From assembly GCF_023634065.1 (NCBI RefSeq), contig NZ_JALKCV010000003.1, forward strand, positions 1 through 64,000: DNA of 64,000 bases, in the 5' to 3' direction. Under the pieces are notes generated by a model. The model searched no databases and was not told the origin of the DNA. It saw only the letters and a list, made by a program, of their open reading frames with translations. The first letter of the stretch is position 1, and every line of letters starts with the position of its first letter. The DNA comes from Microbulbifer litoralis. GTDB taxonomy: Bacteria > Pseudomonadota > Gammaproteobacteria > Pseudomonadales > Cellvibrionaceae. Shown here one piece after another: positions 26,082 to 34,140 of the stretch. Position numbers and translations under genes: made by a program.

Positions 26082-26822
26082 TCAGTGAAGGTTTTCCCTG
26101 CGCTGCCGGGCGTGCAACCGGCTCAGGTTGTCGACCCGGCGCAGGGAGTGCAGGTGTGCATAGATTGGCGACAGGTAGCCGCGCCTGCGCAACTCGATAA
26201 ACCTTTCCTCTGGAAGCGCCTGCAGCGCTGTTTCATCGACACGGAACACACCGTTCAGTCGGTGATTCACACCGCCCTGTAACCTGACCTGGATAACCTG
26301 CTCTTCAAGCAACCGCTCCGCCTGCAGATAGCGGACGAACGTATCCGTCAATGTGCCCTGTCGCTGGAGTTGCACAAGCAGGTGGGCCATGTTGTCCAGA
26401 TACTCGGTACGCCCCCCGCCGGGCTCGAAAAGCGGTTCGCCGGACTCCCCGCCGGCAAGCAGCAGTGGCGAGCTCTCGTCGACACAGACCGCCATTTGCT
26501 TTCCGCTTTCGCCGATGCGAGCCATCGCGAATGGCCGGGCGCGGAGATGGCAGGGGACATAGCGCCCCCGCCAGCGACTGTTCTGCCAAAAGAGATTGTG
26601 ACCCGGCGTCACGCCCAGCATCGCCACGCAGCACAGGGCACCGCCCTCTTCGGATCGCACAAAAAGAATCGGGCACTCCGCGGACACTTCGGCAAATTCA
26701 CCCAACAGTACCGGGCAGGTCTGTTGTTGCGCGGCATGGCCGTAACTGCCACGGGCGATGCGATAACTGCGATGCCGGTTCCTGTCGAGAGGGACCAGGC
26801 GCCTGCCGCTGGATGGCTCCAC
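26082..26822 (-). CDS. SapC-family protein
   Basis: The 246-residue protein starts best at GTG 26822, with GGAG seven bases upstream, 22 bases after tagF; the frame upstream lies over tagF and is not used. The sequence follows the SapC (PF07277) pattern: LGEFAEVSAECPILFV, AMLGVTPGHNLF, WRGRYVPCHLRARPFAMA, MAVCVDESSPLL, GEPLFEPGG and the C-terminal VDETALQALPEERFIEL with a final Ser-Leu segment. SapC genes are usually found beside TonB-dependent receptors or halogenases in marine bacteria, with no settled function. Here it is the last gene of a T6SS operon, which is unusual. Confidence 0.8.
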   Translation of the reverse strand: MEPSSGRRLVPLDRNRHRSYRIARGSYGHAAQQQTCPVLLGEFAEVSAECPILFVRSEEGGALCCVAMLGVTPGHNLFWQNSRWRGRYVPCHLRARPFAMARIGESGKQMAVCVDESSPLLLAGGESGEPLFEPGGGRTEYLDNMAHLLVQLQRQGTLTDTFVRYLQAERLLEEQVIQVRLQGGVNHRLNGVFRVDETALQALPEERFIELRRRGYLSPIYAHLHSLRRVDNLSRLHARQRRENLH

Positions 26823-26844
26823 GATCGTTCTCCGTAAATTCTGG

Positions 26845-27510
26845 CTACCAGTGCCTTGCCTGCGCGCCGAGCATGGCGCAGTAGAGCGTCGGTTCCGGCA
26901 GCCCCGGACTGACCAGGGTCGTCGGGGCCAGGTGTTGGGAACCGGCGCACCACCACAGGCTGTAGCTGGGGTACTGCTGTCGGTACAGCTGGTTGAGCAG
27001 CCCCGGATAGCTGCCGGAGATGGCGTCGCCGTCACCGGTGGCGATATGCGCCTCGGAGACCACCGACACCTGATCGGCCACCGCGGCGAACGCGGGCTGC
27101 GGGAAACGCTCACTCAATTGATCCGCCTGCAGCGCACTCTGCAGCGCCTCTATGGCCAGCTCCGACAGCTGCCGGTACCAGTCGGTCGCCGCCACCTGCA
27201 GCGCGAAGGGATTGCCCTGCGGTGTCGGCACCGCCATGGTCAGCGGGAAGTAGCGCCCGACACTGTCCACGCTGGGTACCAGGATACCGGCCCAGCCCTG
27301 CTCATCCAGCACGCCGGGCGACAGGGCAAAGCGCCAGATGGGGCTCGTCAGGTAGTAGTCGAGCCAGGGTTCGCCGATCAGTTCGCGCGAACCGTGCACG
27401 GCCCGCTGCAGCCACTCGTCCCACGGCGTGACGAAACTGGCCGGCAACTCGCGCTGGATAAAGTCGCCGTGTCCCGGCAACTTGCCGAACAGGCCCTTGC
27501 TGTCTGTCAC
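26845..27510 (-). CDS. tagF: TagF, T6SS post-translational regulator (ImpM family)
   Basis: The 221-residue product begins GLFGKLPGHGDFIQRELP, the signature of the family, followed by WLDYYLTSPIWRFALSPG and a Ser-Val-Asp-Ser-Val-Gly-Arg motif (SVDSVGRYFPL). Start is GTG 27510 behind GGAGG. TagF represses T6SS assembly in P. aeruginosa, through Fha, independently of PpkA. It is the single-domain form, not fused to PppA, whose gene lies at 38522-39385. Confidence 0.93.
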   Translation of the reverse strand: MTDSKGLFGKLPGHGDFIQRELPASFVTPWDEWLQRAVHGSRELIGEPWLDYYLTSPIWRFALSPGVLDEQGWAGILVPSVDSVGRYFPLTMAVPTPQGNPFALQVAATDWYRQLSELAIEALQSALQADQLSERFPQPAFAAVADQVSVVSEAHIATGDGDAISGSYPGLLNQLYRQQYPSYSLWWCAGSQHLAPTTLVSPGLPEPTLYCAMLGAQARHW

Positions 27511-27535
27511 AGTCTTGTTTCCTCCCGGCTCTGGA

Positions 27536-30500
27536 CTAGAGCGTCTGCGGACAGCGATAGCCGCCCAGCAGGCTGTCGTCGAACGGGTTGTAGACGCCGG
27601 CCGTGGACAACCTGAACTCGGCTTTGCGCCCCTCCTCCTCGAAGGTCACCAAGTACTCGGTGCTGCTGCGGCCGCGCCGCAGTTCGGAGTTTTCCAACAG
27701 CCGGTACCAGGCCCAGTCGCCCTCGAAATGACGGCGGTGCACCGTTTCGTTCAGGTCCTCGAATATGATCCGCACCCGATTGGTCTCGCCACCGCGCCAG
27801 TCGACTTTTTTCGTCGTGCGCGGGCCGTGGGAATACGGCACCCGCTGGCTGCCGACTTCCAGCGCGAACAACCTGACACCGGAATCCAGCTTGGTGGGCT
27901 CGATGCGGAAGGAGTAGGCCGCCTGCTCACCGGCGCTGAAGAAGGTGTTACGGATACGCTGTGCGCGGCGCATCTGCGCCAGCGCCGTCTGCGACACGCC
28001 CAGGCTCTGCCCCTCCAGGGATTTGGCCCGCCAGTTGCGCGTATCGATAAACGGTTTCAGGTACTGGTTGATGAATTTCTGCTCGACACCGCCCGGCTTG
28101 AAGTACTGGTTGAACTCCATCACCGGCACTTCCTGGTCGCGGTTGCGGCGCAGCGGATAGCGGTTGGCCAGGCTGCGGCTGTAGGTGCTGTAGACCTGTT
28201 CGCGCCAGATGCGGTCGACGTGCAGCTTGGATTTGGCCATCACCAGGCCCCAGGTGCTGTCGGCGATCTCGTTCAGCCATTTCTTGAATGGCGCCGGGGC
28301 GTTGGCGGCCTTGATACGCAGCTGCTTGATGGCGTCGCCACCACCGCCGGCAAAGCGCGACTTGGCGCTGTTGAAGGCCGCCTCGTTGGGATCCGGCGCG
28401 CTGTCGATCTCGGTCAGGTATTCCTGCACTCCGGTGATTGCGGACAGGTATTCCTGCACCCGCGCCGGCCGTCCCTTCTCGCTCTGGGTGATACGGTGCA
28501 GCTCCTCGAAGCGCAGGTCGACACTGGTGGGCTGGAACTTCTCCTGCAGTTTGCCGGCCGCACCACTGGCCGCCAGCTCGCCCGCCTTGCGGGTGTTGCT
28601 GGAAACCGGCAGGGACACACCGGACGCATCCACCGGGATCTTCGGGCGCGGTGTCAGGCGCGTGTTGTCTGCGGTGATCTCGGCCACCGCCAACAGCGGC
28701 GAGTAGACCGGGTCCGCCAGTTTCGACAGTGTATCCAGGGCCTGGCTGGTACTGCGGAAATCGCGGATCGAGAAACCGCGCAGGAAGCCCTGCCAGCGCT
28801 GCTGGTATTCACCCAGGTAGATGCGCTTGACCTCCTCGCCCAGCTGTTCGCGATCCGTCTCGCTGAAGTCCTCGCCGCTGATCTCGCCACCGTAGATCCA
28901 GCGCTCTTCGGACAGCTGGCTCATCAGCGCGGAGTCCGCGCCGAAATCCATTTCCTTGTAGCCGGCCTTGGTATACAGGTAGGGAATGCTGAAGCGCGGG
29001 TCGCTGGCGGCGACACCGAACAGCTGCTCGGTGTCGCCGCCGATCTCACCGTAGAGATCCACCGGTGTCACCCCCAGGTCACTGCGCTGCATCTGCGCAT
29101 AGAGGCGCTGCGGTACCGGAATGCGGCGCAGTTGCTGTCGCGCCCGGGCGACCACGCGCTCGTTCGGCTGCAGGTCCGCGGGCAGTGGCTGTGCAAACAG
29201 GCGCTGCATATGCGCGACCAGCTGCTCCTGCTGCTGGGCCTCGCCCGGCAGTTGTCGCTCCCAGGCAGCCCGGAAGTATTCTGCCAGCACCTCGGGATCG
29301 CGCTTGTCCGGGGTGAAGAACATCAGGTAGTTGCGCAGTGTCGGCGCCAGCGCCGGATCGTCGGCGCCCATGCGCGCCAGGTCGCGCTCGACGGCGCGGA
29401 TCAGCGACGGCAGGAAAACGTTGCGCAGCTCCCGGCGATAGAGTTTGTCGGCGGCGCTGTCGACGCGATCGTCATAGAGGCCCAGGTTGTTGAGCCACGG
29501 GTGCTCCTCCTTCTGGTAGACCTGCGACGCGCCGTAGAGCGGCTGCAGTAACTGCAGCGTCTCATCCGGCCGCAGGGACCGGTCGCCGAGCGCCGCCCGG
29601 TTGTCGCGGTACTCGGCCACCCTGTCCCGCACTTCGCCCATATACAGTTTGTTCTGGGCGATGCTGCCGGTCCACAGCACCAGGGCGCCGATAAAGATCG
29701 CCGCCGAGGCGGCGTAGACGCCGCGCCGCAGCCAGACAGTGGCCGTCTCTATCTTGCGGTTGACCCCTACCAGTTCCGCCTCGGGGAAAATCACATCCTT
29801 GAGCAGGCGGTGCAGGAAGAAGCTCTTGCCGGCGCCCTGGAACTTCTGGCCCATATCCCGCTCGAGACCGAAGTCGGCACTGACCGTGGCCATCATGCGA
29901 TCGATCGGGCTGCCCTCCTGGGTGCCGCTGGTGAAGTAGACACCGCGCACCATCGGCACCGTCTCGTAGCGGTTGGGACCGAAGGTCTGTTTGACGAAAT
30001 CCGTCAGCACCGACTGCAGGCTCTCCATGCGCGCCGGGAAGCCCTGCAGCATGCCGCGCTTCTCGACATTGCGCTCTTGGTGTACGCGCCACAGCACGCG
30101 CTGGTTGAGACGCTCGATCAGCTGGCGGAACTCCTCGTCAAAGGAGTCCAGCGGCGCACCGGCGGCGGGGCTGGTCTCCGCCGGGAAGCTCACGCCCCAG
30201 ACCTGCTCCCGCTCCGCCTGGGACAGGTTGTCGAAAAACTCGCTGAAGCCGGCCACCAGGTCGCACTTGGTGAAGGTCAGGTAGATCGGGAAGCGGATAC
30301 CCAACTGCTGTTGCAGTTCGTTGATGCGCTGGCGCAGGGTCTTCGCCTGGTGCAGGCGCTGCTCGGCGGTCTGCACCATCAGGTCCTGCAGGCTGATGGC
30401 CACCAGCGCGCCGTTGATCGGACGGCGGCGGCGATAGCGTTTGAGCAGGCCCAGGAATGCCTGCCAGGCGCTGTTGTCGTAGACACGGTGGCTGTCCTGG

Positions 30501-31078
30501 GTGGTGTAGCGGCCGGCGGTGTCGATCAGCACCGCGTCGTTGGTAAACCACCAGTCGCAGTTGCGCGTACCGCCGACGCCGCCCAGCGCCTCCTTGCCGT
30601 GGCTCTGCGCCAGCGGGAACTCGAGGCCGGAATTGACCAGCGCCGTGGTTTTGCCGGAGCCGGGCGGGCCGATGATGATGTACCAGGGCAACTGGTACAG
30701 GGAGACATTGCCGCGATCGGACTTGAAGCGCGCCTTGCGCAGCACTTCCATCGCCTCGCGGAAGCGGCCGGACAGCGCGCTCAGCTCCTCGCGGCTGCGC
30801 TCCTGATCCGGATCGACGCTGTCCTGCTGGGACTCCTCGATCTCGTCGATCAGCGCCTTGTTCTGGCGCCGCTCCACCAGCCACTGGCTCAGGTGCCACA
30901 CCAGCCAGATGGCGAACAGGAAAACGATGATGGTGAGCCGCACGCCGTGGGGCAGTGTGGCGTTGTCGCTGCCGAACTTGATGTAATCGGCACCGAACCA
31001 GATCAACAGCGACAGGGCCGTCAGGCCGATCAGCCCCAGGACCCATTTGTTGGTAAAGAAATTGCGCAAGCGTCTCAT
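27536..31078 (-). CDS. tssM: TssM (IcmF), T6SS membrane-complex ATP-binding subunit
   Basis: The 1180-residue protein starts at ATG 31078 (MRRLRNFFTNKW). It has two N-terminal membrane helices (about 12-29 and 48-66), a cytoplasmic NTPase domain with Walker A GPPGSGKT at 137-144, a third helix near 455-475, and a long periplasmic C-terminal part with the FFLHRLLKDVIFPE motif just before the third helix and the ImcF-related domain. It anchors the system across the envelope with TssL and TssJ. It is separated from tssL by 151 bases that hold a palindromic repeat. Confidence 0.96.
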   Translation of the reverse strand: MRRLRNFFTNKWVLGLIGLTALSLLIWFGADYIKFGSDNATLPHGVRLTIIVFLFAIWLVWHLSQWLVERRQNKALIDEIEESQQDSVDPDQERSREELSALSGRFREAMEVLRKARFKSDRGNVSLYQLPWYIIIGPPGSGKTTALVNSGLEFPLAQSHGKEALGGVGGTRNCDWWFTNDAVLIDTAGRYTTQDSHRVYDNSAWQAFLGLLKRYRRRRPINGALVAISLQDLMVQTAEQRLHQAKTLRQRINELQQQLGIRFPIYLTFTKCDLVAGFSEFFDNLSQAEREQVWGVSFPAETSPAAGAPLDSFDEEFRQLIERLNQRVLWRVHQERNVEKRGMLQGFPARMESLQSVLTDFVKQTFGPNRYETVPMVRGVYFTSGTQEGSPIDRMMATVSADFGLERDMGQKFQGAGKSFFLHRLLKDVIFPEAELVGVNRKIETATVWLRRGVYAASAAIFIGALVLWTGSIAQNKLYMGEVRDRVAEYRDNRAALGDRSLRPDETLQLLQPLYGASQVYQKEEHPWLNNLGLYDDRVDSAADKLYRRELRNVFLPSLIRAVERDLARMGADDPALAPTLRNYLMFFTPDKRDPEVLAEYFRAAWERQLPGEAQQQEQLVAHMQRLFAQPLPADLQPNERVVARARQQLRRIPVPQRLYAQMQRSDLGVTPVDLYGEIGGDTEQLFGVAASDPRFSIPYLYTKAGYKEMDFGADSALMSQLSEERWIYGGEISGEDFSETDREQLGEEVKRIYLGEYQQRWQGFLRGFSIRDFRSTSQALDTLSKLADPVYSPLLAVAEITADNTRLTPRPKIPVDASGVSLPVSSNTRKAGELAASGAAGKLQEKFQPTSVDLRFEELHRITQSEKGRPARVQEYLSAITGVQEYLTEIDSAPDPNEAAFNSAKSRFAGGGGDAIKQLRIKAANAPAPFKKWLNEIADSTWGLVMAKSKLHVDRIWREQVYSTYSRSLANRYPLRRNRDQEVPVMEFNQYFKPGGVEQKFINQYLKPFIDTRNWRAKSLEGQSLGVSQTALAQMRRAQRIRNTFFSAGEQAAYSFRIEPTKLDSGVRLFALEVGSQRVPYSHGPRTTKKVDWRGGETNRVRIIFEDLNETVHRRHFEGDWAWYRLLENSELRRGRSSTEYLVTFEEEGRKAEFRLSTAGVYNPFDDSLLGGYRCPQTL

Positions 31079-31092
31079 GCAGTGCTCCGTTG

Positions 31093-31112
31093 CCCGGCCG
31101 CCTTCGGCCGGG
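31093..31112. other. hairpin in the tssL-tssM gap
   Basis: An 8-bp perfect stem, CCCGGCCG/CGGCCGGG with a CCTT loop, lies 15 bases before the tssM start, covering the normal ribosome-site area in part. It could affect translation initiation of tssM. Confidence 0.4.
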
Positions 31113-31121
31113 GGCATAAAC

Positions 31122-31215
31122 ACTCAAGTTTCGGGGTTGAATTCGGGGCGCCGGGTGGGGCAGCGCCACCCGGCTCTGTGCCAATTCCCAACACTTCGAA
31201 CTCCGAAACTCGAGT
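31122..31215. repeat. palindromic dispersed element, short copy, inside the T6SS operon
   Basis: Outer arms at 31122-31136 and 31201-31215 match at 13 of 15 positions (core GTTTCGG/CCGAAAC). The inner arms GCCGGGTGG/CCACCCGGC (31150-31158 and 31166-31174) are perfect. The same border and inner motifs, in the same order, occur in the larger element at 58750-58913, so this appears to be an internally deleted relative. It fills the tssL-tssM gap. Confidence 0.65.
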
Positions 31216-31229
31216 AAACAGTCCGAACG

Positions 31230-32114
31230 TCAGCGGTTGGTAGCCGCTGCCCCGTTATCCTTTTTTTCCGCCGTCGGCGCTTCTTCCCCCACCAGCGCGG
31301 TGATCTCGGCGGCCACCGGCGTCGCACCCTGGTAGAGCCACCAGCGGTAGCCGCTGTAGGTGGCCGCCAACACGCCGAACACGACACTGGCGATGACCCA
31401 CAGCGGCACATACTGGATCAGTCGCGTCTTGCGCTCGACACAACCCTGCCAGTGCGGAGACAGGTCGCGCTCCATGGCCGGACGGTGGCGCTCGATGGTC
31501 TGGTACAGATTGTCGCGGATCTGCTCCAGCTGTTCGTGGCCGCGCTGCACCAGCCGGTATTTGCCCTGGAAACCGAGGCTCAGGCACAGGTAAAACAGCT
31601 CCAGGGTCTCCAGGTGCGAGGCCGGCGCCTCCAGCATGCGCTGCAGGATGTGGAAACACTTCTCGCCGCCGAAGGTCTCCTTGTGGAACAGGCTCAGCAG
31701 TGAGTGCTGGCTCCAGCCACTGGAACTGCCCCAGGGGGTGGACAGCACCACTTCATCCACTACCGTGCACAGCAGGTAGCGCGCAGTCAGTACCGTCTCC
31801 GGCGACAGCGACAACTGTTTGGCCTCGCGCTCGAACCCCTGGATCTCGCGCGTCAGCCGCTTGTGCAGGTCCGGCACATTGGCGTGGTTCATGGTGGTGC
31901 GCAGCTTGATGATTGCGCCCAGCAGTTTGGACGAGGCCGCCACCAGCGGGTTGAGGCTGTTGCGGATACGGATATCCTGCTGCAACTCCGCGGGATTGAA
32001 GGCAGACGGCTCCGGGGCCGGCCGGCTCGGGCTGGCGGCGCCGGGTGTCGGCACCACCACGGTGCGGTCACCGGCAGTGGGCGCGCCCGGCGGGGTGAAG
32101 TTGTCGTTGCTCAT
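31230..32114 (-). CDS. tssL: TssL (DotU/IcmH), T6SS inner-membrane subunit
   Basis: The 294-residue protein has a Pro-rich N-terminus, the DotU cytoplasmic hook domain (about 45-225: LNPLVAASSKLLGAI, LCTVVDEVVLSTPWG, FYLCLSLGFQGKYRL) and one membrane helix at about 240-262. It ends soon after, so it lacks the peptidoglycan-binding OmpA-like extension of some TssL proteins. ATG 32114 is used; an upstream in-frame TTG overlaps the tssK stop. Confidence 0.95.
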   Translation of the reverse strand: MSNDNFTPPGAPTAGDRTVVVPTPGAASPSRPAPEPSAFNPAELQQDIRIRNSLNPLVAASSKLLGAIIKLRTTMNHANVPDLHKRLTREIQGFEREAKQLSLSPETVLTARYLLCTVVDEVVLSTPWGSSSGWSQHSLLSLFHKETFGGEKCFHILQRMLEAPASHLETLELFYLCLSLGFQGKYRLVQRGHEQLEQIRDNLYQTIERHRPAMERDLSPHWQGCVERKTRLIQYVPLWVIASVVFGVLAATYSGYRWWLYQGATPVAAEITALVGEEAPTAEKKDNGAAATNR

Positions 32115-32116
32115 GC

Positions 32117-33454
32117 TCAATTATTCCTTATTGCCCAGAGCTCCATGGTCAGGCCCGGGAACTCGGCCGCCAGATGCACGGCAAAACCGCCGGATTTCTG
32201 CATCGCGTTCCACAGTTCGCCGCTGCGCTCCAGCTCGAAATAGGTAAAGCCGGCGTGATAGGGAATCTGCCGCGGCGCCACCGGCAGCGGGCGCAGTTGC
32301 AGGCCCGGCAGCTGCGCCGAGATCAGTTCGCGGATGGCCTCCACCGGTGCCACCTTGGCCTGGCCCGGGAAGCGGCTGCGCAGCAGGTCGCCGGGCATAT
32401 CCGCCTTGGCGGCCATGACGAAACTGGCGGACTTGATCAGCGACGGATCGGTTACCGGCGCCACGTAGATGCCGTACTTGCGCTGCACCAGCTCCATGGC
32501 GATGGCGGTCTGCTCCAGCACCGTGGACAGGCACTGGCGCAGGGCGGAGAACAGCCCGGCGTAACTCTGCTGCAGGCTTTCGTGCCCGTACTGGGGAATT
32601 TCCGGCGGCCGCTTGCTGGATGCGGTAAACGTCGACAGTTCCCCGGCCAGTTGCAAAAGCTCCAGGTAGAGGCTGTGCGGGTGCAGGCGCGGCTGCGCGG
32701 TAATCTGGCGCAGCAGCGGCTCGAAGCGGTTGATCACCTGCAGCAGCAGGTAGTCCGCGATCTCCGCCGAGCCACTGCGACCGCTGTCGCTCAACCGGTG
32801 GCCGAGGGCCGAGCCGCGGTGGTCCAGCAGCCCCTTGATCTCCTCGATATACGCCTTGATCACCGGTGACGCCTCGGCGTTCAGCAGCGGCGGTATATAT
32901 TCCGCATCCAGCTCCGCCGGCTTCTCCGGCTGGCGCTCGCGGATACGGGCGATGCCGATGGCGGCATAGCCGCTCAGGTCGTCGCTGCCGAGTTTCAGGC
33001 AGGCGCGCAGCTTGCCCACCTGGATGCGCGCCGATTCACCGGAGGCGGAGGCGCTGTTGCGGGCGTCGAAGTTGGTGGCCTGGTAGCGCGCCTGGGGGAA
33101 ATCCTCCTGGTCGCGCACGGATTCCTGGCTGCCGGGCCGCTTCATCGGGATACAGAGGAACACCTCTTCGTCGCGGGTGTTGACCGGCACCTCCAGCACC
33201 TCCGGCAACAGCTCGTTCTCCGGCGCCAGCATCGGCGTGCCGTCGGGGAAGATGGCGCTGATGCGCGACAGGGAAATCTTGCCCATGGCCAGCGGCTCGC
33301 TGTCGATGGCAATTTCCACCAGCCCCCAGGTGTAGGGCCCCAGTGATGCGGTGCGCGCCTCCACCAGGTGTTCCAGGTAGCGATCCTGCTGCTGGAAGTG
33401 CTGCGGGCGCAGGAACATGCCCTCGCCCCAGATGACCTTGTTGTTCGCCGACAT
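32117..33454 (-). CDS. tssK: TssK, T6SS baseplate-membrane adaptor
   Basis: The 445-residue protein begins with NNKVIWGEGMFLRPQHFQQQDRY, the diagnostic TssK opening that resembles phage receptor-binding shoulders. FPDGTPM and the C-terminal FTYFELERSGELWNAM head domain follow. It connects TssF/TssG wedges to TssL and TssM. It is tightly packed with tssL, with 2 bases between. Confidence 0.96.
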   Translation of the reverse strand: MSANNKVIWGEGMFLRPQHFQQQDRYLEHLVEARTASLGPYTWGLVEIAIDSEPLAMGKISLSRISAIFPDGTPMLAPENELLPEVLEVPVNTRDEEVFLCIPMKRPGSQESVRDQEDFPQARYQATNFDARNSASASGESARIQVGKLRACLKLGSDDLSGYAAIGIARIRERQPEKPAELDAEYIPPLLNAEASPVIKAYIEEIKGLLDHRGSALGHRLSDSGRSGSAEIADYLLLQVINRFEPLLRQITAQPRLHPHSLYLELLQLAGELSTFTASSKRPPEIPQYGHESLQQSYAGLFSALRQCLSTVLEQTAIAMELVQRKYGIYVAPVTDPSLIKSASFVMAAKADMPGDLLRSRFPGQAKVAPVEAIRELISAQLPGLQLRPLPVAPRQIPYHAGFTYFELERSGELWNAMQKSGGFAVHLAAEFPGLTMELWAIRNN

Positions 33455-33503
33455 AGTTTTTCCTTTTCGAAGCGCGGGGCTCTGCCGACCGCGGTCCGTA
33501 TTG

Positions 33504-34091
33504 CTATTTATCCTGTTTGAGTTGCTGCAGGCGCTCGTACTCTTCGCTGGAGATGGTCACCGAGCCCTCCCGCGACTCGTCGCGCGAAAGCGACGCGCGG
33601 CGGCGCATATTCAGCGCCTCGGTCGACGCGATCTGGGTGCCGGTCAGCGTAATCTGGTATTCGTTGTCGGTGTGGTCGGTGATCGGCAACAGCATCAGCG
33701 CGTCGGCATCCTGGTAGCGCACGAATTCCGCCAGCAGGCCGATATAGCGGACTTCCGGTGAGAGCTGCAGGGTCTCGAGGCGCTGTTCGCCGGGGGCGAA
33801 CTCCTTCAGCACCACGGTATCGATCAGGTCCTTGCCCAGGCGCGATTCGGCATTCTCGTACAGGTTGAGAAAGTCCTCGCGCGAGAACTGGCGGTCGTCG
33901 GCGAGCATGAAAACGCGCACGACCACCGGCGAGGCGCGGCCGTCGCTGTCCGGGTTGACGTCCTGCTCGATATCCACCGCCAGCTCCACACTGGTATCGA
34001 AGTTGAGGGTGCGCCGGGTCGCCTGGCAGGCGGCGACGGTCAGCACCAGTAGGCCGATCAGGGTCAGTTGCAGAATTTTTTTGGGCGACAC
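33504..34091 (-). CDS. tssJ: TssJ, T6SS outer-membrane lipoprotein
   Basis: The 195-residue protein starts at GTG 34091 behind AGGAG. It has a type II signal peptide with lipobox LTVAAC (Cys22). The mature region carries the TssJ transthyretin-like pattern (SPVVVRVFML, DDRQFSREDFLNLYE, YIGLLAEFVRYQDA). It binds the periplasmic end of TssM. The C-terminal 30 residues are charged and extend beyond the usual fold. Confidence 0.93.
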   Translation of the reverse strand: MSPKKILQLTLIGLLVLTVAACQATRRTLNFDTSVELAVDIEQDVNPDSDGRASPVVVRVFMLADDRQFSREDFLNLYENAESRLGKDLIDTVVLKEFAPGEQRLETLQLSPEVRYIGLLAEFVRYQDADALMLLPITDHTDNEYQITLTGTQIASTEALNMRRRASLSRDESREGSVTISSEEYERLQQLKQDK

Positions 34092-34140
34092 GGTTGGCTC
34101 CTGTTTTTTATCAATCGGGCTTCGAAACCCTTTGCCTGGC

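Noticed and set aside
26823..27113. N-terminal extension of the SapC-like frame
   Set aside because: The extra 97 residues lie over tagF in another frame, are Arg/Ser/Pro-rich and match nothing; the GTG with GGAG at 26822 is preferred.
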